NCBI RefSeq assembly: GCF_036785885.1
Contig: NC_092330.1
Location: 20,122,525-20,186,524, forward strand
DNA from: Coffea arabica
Taxonomy: Eukaryota > Streptophyta > Magnoliopsida > Gentianales > Rubiaceae
Length of the DNA: 64,000 nucleotides
Direction: 5' to 3'
Shown here: positions 61,091 through 64,000 of the stretch, in pieces
Position numbering within the stretch: the stretch's first letter is position 1
How the letters are laid out: the number at the start of each line of letters is the position of its first letter
Made by a program: the position numbers and the translations under genes
Notes under the pieces: generated by a model
Seen by the model: the letters and a program-made list of their open reading frames with translations, nothing else
What the model was told of the DNA's origin: nothing
Databases searched by the model: none

Positions 61091-61723
61091 GGGTGCGATC
61101 ATACCAGCACTAATGCACCGGATCCCATCAGAACTTCGAAGTTAAGCGTGCTTGGGCGACAGTAGTACTAGGATGGGTGACCCTAGGCCTGTCAACGGGT
61201 CGGGTCTACACCCGGATCCGGATCGGATCCCTGAAATTTTTGCGGGTATGGGTAGGGATTTAATTCCGTTATCCGGATCCGGATCCGTTTTTTCAAACAA
61301 AAAAACGGGTCGGATACGGAATATAGTATTCCGACCCGTATTAGACCCGGATCCGGATATAAATGATTTAATAATTTATAAAAAATATATATTATCAATA
61401 TAATTTGATTAGGATGATGTATTTGAGTAAAATCAATTTGATTTATTTTCTTATTTGGTTTTTTCTTTGCATTAGCTAGAAATTTGTTTACAAATATATC
61501 TTTTTCTCTTTTTTGTTAGAAATTATAAATTTTGGCAAATTTGTTCGGGTAGACCCGACCCGGATCCGAGACTCGCCGGGTCCGGATCCGGAACACCGAA
61601 TAAAAGACCCGTCGGGTAAACGGGTCGGCTCCGGGTCCGGGTCCGGAATAATGAATTCCGGCCCGGACCCGGCCCGTTGACACCCCTAGGTGACCCCCTG
61701 GGAAATCCTCGTGTTGCACCCCT
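61091..61723 (+). pseudogene. 5S rRNA: 5S rRNA gene split by hAT element, copy 51 (type B2)
   Basis: T46, C70, A102. Confidence 0.94.
61184..61688. mobile_element. hAT element, copy 51 (type B2)
   Basis: CCT, T302, C446. Confidence 0.9.
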
Positions 61724-62133
61724 CCCTTTTTTGTTTCGAAATCCAAATTTTCCCTTCGTTCTTTATGCTGTAGTAATTTAGCTCCGTCGGAACGATTGCT
61801 TTATATTTTGCTTCTCATCGAAGCATGAAGGCGGATCTGAAGGCGCGAGACAAGTCAGGAACGGTACGGCTGGATCGAAGCCCGGATCGTCGGTCAAAGT
61901 TGTCGGCGCAAATGCATAAGCGCAAGCGTGAAGGATCAATTTCAGGATAATTGAGAGTTGTGCGACGAGGGAAAAAAAAGGTGCAAAGCAACAAGAAAAA
62001 AATATAAAAGTAAATAAATAAAAGGATGAGAGGAAATTCATGAATTGACGCTTAGAATGAATTCGGGTCCAGAAAAGCCAAACTGCTTCACAGGACGTGG
62101 CAGTTTAAAAGAATAAAGCGAAAGGAACATGGC

Positions 62134-62766
62134 GGGTGCGATCATACCAGCACTAATGCACCGGATCCCATCAGAACTTCGAAGTTAAGCGTGCTTGGGC
62201 GACAGTAGTACTAGGATGGGTGACCCTAGGCCGGTCAACGGGTCGGGTCTACACCCGGATCCGGATCGGATCCCTGAAATTTTTGCGGGTATGGGTAGGG
62301 ATTTAATTCCGTTATCCGGATCCGGATCCGTTTTTTCAAACAAAAAAACGGGTCGGATACGGAATATAGTATTCCGACCCGTATTAGACCCGGATTCGGA
62401 TATAAATGATTTAATAATTTATAAAAAATATATATTATCAATATAATTTGATTAGGATGATGTATTTGAGTAAAATCAATTTGATTTATTTTCTTATTTG
62501 GTTTTTTCTTTGCATTAGCTAGAAATTAGTTTACAAATATATCTTTTTCTCTTTTTTGTTAGAAATTATAAATTTTGGCAAATTTGTTCGGGTAGACCCG
62601 ACCCGGATCCGAGACTCGCCGGGTCCGGATCCGGAACACCGAATAAAAGACCCGTCGGGTAAACGGGTCGGCTCCGGGTCCGGGTCCGGAATAATGAATT
62701 CCGGCCCGGACCCGGCCCGTTGACACCCCTAGGTGACCCCCTGGGAAATCCTCGTGTTGCACCCCT
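62134..62766 (+). pseudogene. 5S rRNA: 5S rRNA gene split by hAT element, copy 52 (type D)
   Basis: T46, C70, A102. Starts another D, uninterrupted, CM module that runs off the window. Confidence 0.94.
62227..62731. mobile_element. hAT element, copy 52 (type D)
   Basis: T170, A302, C446. Confidence 0.9.
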
Positions 62767-63178
62767 CCCTTTTTTGTTTCGAAATCCAAATTTCCCCTTC
62801 GTTCTTTATGCTGTAGTAATTTAGCTCCGTCGGAACGATTGCTTTATATTTTGCTTCTCATCGAAGCATGAAGGCGGATCTGAAGGCGCGAGACAAGTCA
62901 GGAACGGTACGGCTGGATCGAAACCCGGATCGTCGGTCAAAGTTGTCGGCGCAAATGTATAAGTGCAAGCGTGAAGGATCAATTTCAGAATAATTGAGAG
63001 TTGCGCGACGAGGGAAAAAAAAATGGTGCAAATCAACAAGAAAAAAATGTAAAAGTAAATAAATAAAAGGATGAGGGGAAATTCTTGAATTGACGCTTAA
63101 AATGAATTCGGGTCCAGAAAAGCCACACTGCTTCACAGGACGGGGCAGTTTAAAAGAATAAAGCGAAAGGAACATGGT

Positions 63179-63298
63179 GGGTGCGATCATACCAGCACTA
63201 ATGCACCGGATCCCATCAGAACTCCGAAGTTAAGCATGCTTGGGCGAGAGTAGTACTAGGATGGGTGACCCCCTGGGAAGTCCTCGTGTTGCACCCCT
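63179..63298 (+). rRNA. 5S rRNA: 5S ribosomal RNA gene, uninterrupted, class II
   Basis: A58 and T at -1; last uninterrupted gene in the window. Confidence 0.96.
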
Positions 63299-63710
63299 CC
63301 CTTTTTTGTTTCGAAATCCAAATTTCCCCTTCGTTCTTTATGCTGTAGTAATTTAGCTCCGTCGGAACGATTGCTTTATATTTTGCTTCTTATCGAAGCA
63401 TGAAGGCGGATCTGAAGGCGCGAGACAAGTCAGGAACGGTACGGCTGGATCGAAGCCCGGATCGTCGGTCAAAGTTGTCGGCGCAAATGTATAAGTGCAA
63501 GCGTGAAGGATCAATTTCAGAATAATTGAGAGTTGCGCGACGAGGGAAAAAAAAATGGTGCAAATCAACAAGAAAAAAATGTAAAAGTAAATAAATAAAA
63601 GGATGAGGGGAAATTCTTGAATTGACGCTTAAAATGAATTCGGGTCCAGAAAAGCCAAACTGCTTCACAGGACGTGGCAGTTTAAAAGAATAAAGCGAAA
63701 GAAACATGGC

Positions 63711-64000
63711 GGGTGCGATCATACCAGCACTAATGCACCGGATCCCATCAGAACTCCGAAGTTAAGCGTGCTTGGGCGACAGTAGTACTAGGATGGGTGA
63801 CCCTAGGCCTGTCAACGGGTCGGGTCTAGACCCGGATCCGGATCGGATCGCTGAAATTTTTTCGGGTATGGGTAGGGATTTAATTCCGTTATCCGGATCC
63901 GGATCCGTTTTTTCAAACAAAAAAATGGGTCGGATACGGAATATAGTATTCCGACCCGTATTAGACCCGGATCCGGATATAAATGATTTAATAATTTATA
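63711..64000 (+). pseudogene. 5S rRNA: 5S rRNA gene split by hAT element, copy 53 (type CM), cut by window end
   Basis: 5S bases 1-93 at 63711-63803 with C46, G58, C70; the 3' part lies outside the window. Confidence 0.93.
63804..64000. mobile_element. hAT element, copy 53 (type CM), cut by window end
   Basis: CCT at TIR bases 5-7, T6 tract and T123 are visible; the right end is outside the window. Confidence 0.9.

Larger units (their letters stand above)
1..64000 (+). repeat. 5S rDNA tandem array (short 532-bp and long 1043-1045-bp units)
   Basis: The entire window is head-to-tail 5S rDNA, all on the + strand. Gene-to-gene spacing is about 532 bp where the gene is uninterrupted and 1043 or 1045 bp where it carries the 505-bp element plus its 8-bp duplicated target. 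The 2-bp size variation comes from the A-run in the spacer. There are 70 gene copies: 17 uninterrupted, 52 interrupted and complete, and one interrupted copy cut by the window end. Uninterrupted genes never sit next to each other; each lies between interrupted ones. Tandem 5S arrays separate from 45S rDNA are usual in flowering plants; a majority of units broken by the same transposon is not. Sequence begins and ends inside the array, so its real size is unknown. Confidence 0.97.

Noticed and set aside
1-64000. CRISPR array or centromeric satellite
   Set aside because: Repeats are 0.5-1 kb with 5S genes in each unit; there are no short repeats with unique spacers. The higher-order order resembles satellite DNA but the monomer is plainly 5S rDNA.
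1-64000. Other genes (tRNA, snRNA, U6, SL RNA) linked to 5S in the spacer
   Set aside because: The spacers of about 411 bp were read on both strands for box A/box B pairs, tRNA arms and snRNA starts, and nothing convincing was found.

Overview
The whole window is one tandem array of nuclear 5S ribosomal RNA genes from a flowering plant. The 120-nt gene matches the angiosperm 5S consensus, all genes lie on the + strand, and a T6 RNA polymerase III stop follows each gene end by 3 bases. There is no protein-coding gene: the many short open frames are translations of repeat DNA. I cannot name the species from the sequence.

Two kinds of repeat unit alternate. The short unit is about 532 bp: an uninterrupted 5S gene plus a spacer of about 411 bp. 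The long unit is 1043-1045 bp: the same unit with a 505-bp DNA element inserted after 5S base 93. The element starts TAGGCC, ends CACCCCTA, has 23-bp imperfect terminal inverted repeats, and is flanked by a perfect 8-bp duplication of the 5S bases GGTGACCC (86-93). These are the marks of a non-autonomous hAT-superfamily element (MITE-like). The window holds 17 uninterrupted 5S genes and 53 interrupted ones (the last cut by the window end). Every interruption is at the same base with the same target duplication, so one insertion was copied by unequal crossing-over and gene conversion, not by repeated transposition. The element makes up about 41% of the window.

Variant types used below (element base numbers from its first T). 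Type A: A99, A446, A469. Types B1 and B2: T302, C446 (B1 has CCG and B2 has CCT at TIR bases 5-7; the 5S of B1 usually has T6). Type D: T170, A302, C446; D0 is D with C170. Type C: T293, A446 and a T6 tract at bases 54-59. C-prime is type C joined to the 5' part of an uninterrupted-type 5S. CM is type C plus T123, usually with A482.

Layout: 1-23.9 kb is built of 7324-bp higher-order repeats in the order A, B1, B2, D, uninterrupted (class I), C, C-prime, uninterrupted (class II). The first copy in view lacks B1 and B2. At 23.88-24.19 kb a 155-bp tandem duplication marks a breakpoint. From 25.5 kb to the end the array is built mainly of a 2620-bp module (D, uninterrupted class II, CM) and a 5749-bp module (the same plus three further interrupted units).

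None of the 17 uninterrupted genes is fully consensus. Three have T at +1, and 14 have A58 inside the box A promoter region plus T at -1. The interrupted copies mostly keep consensus box A and the -1 C but carry C70 and A102. This array therefore looks largely degenerate. Whether it supplies 5S RNA, or makes short 5S-element hybrid RNAs that stop at the T5/T6 tract in the element, is the main open question.
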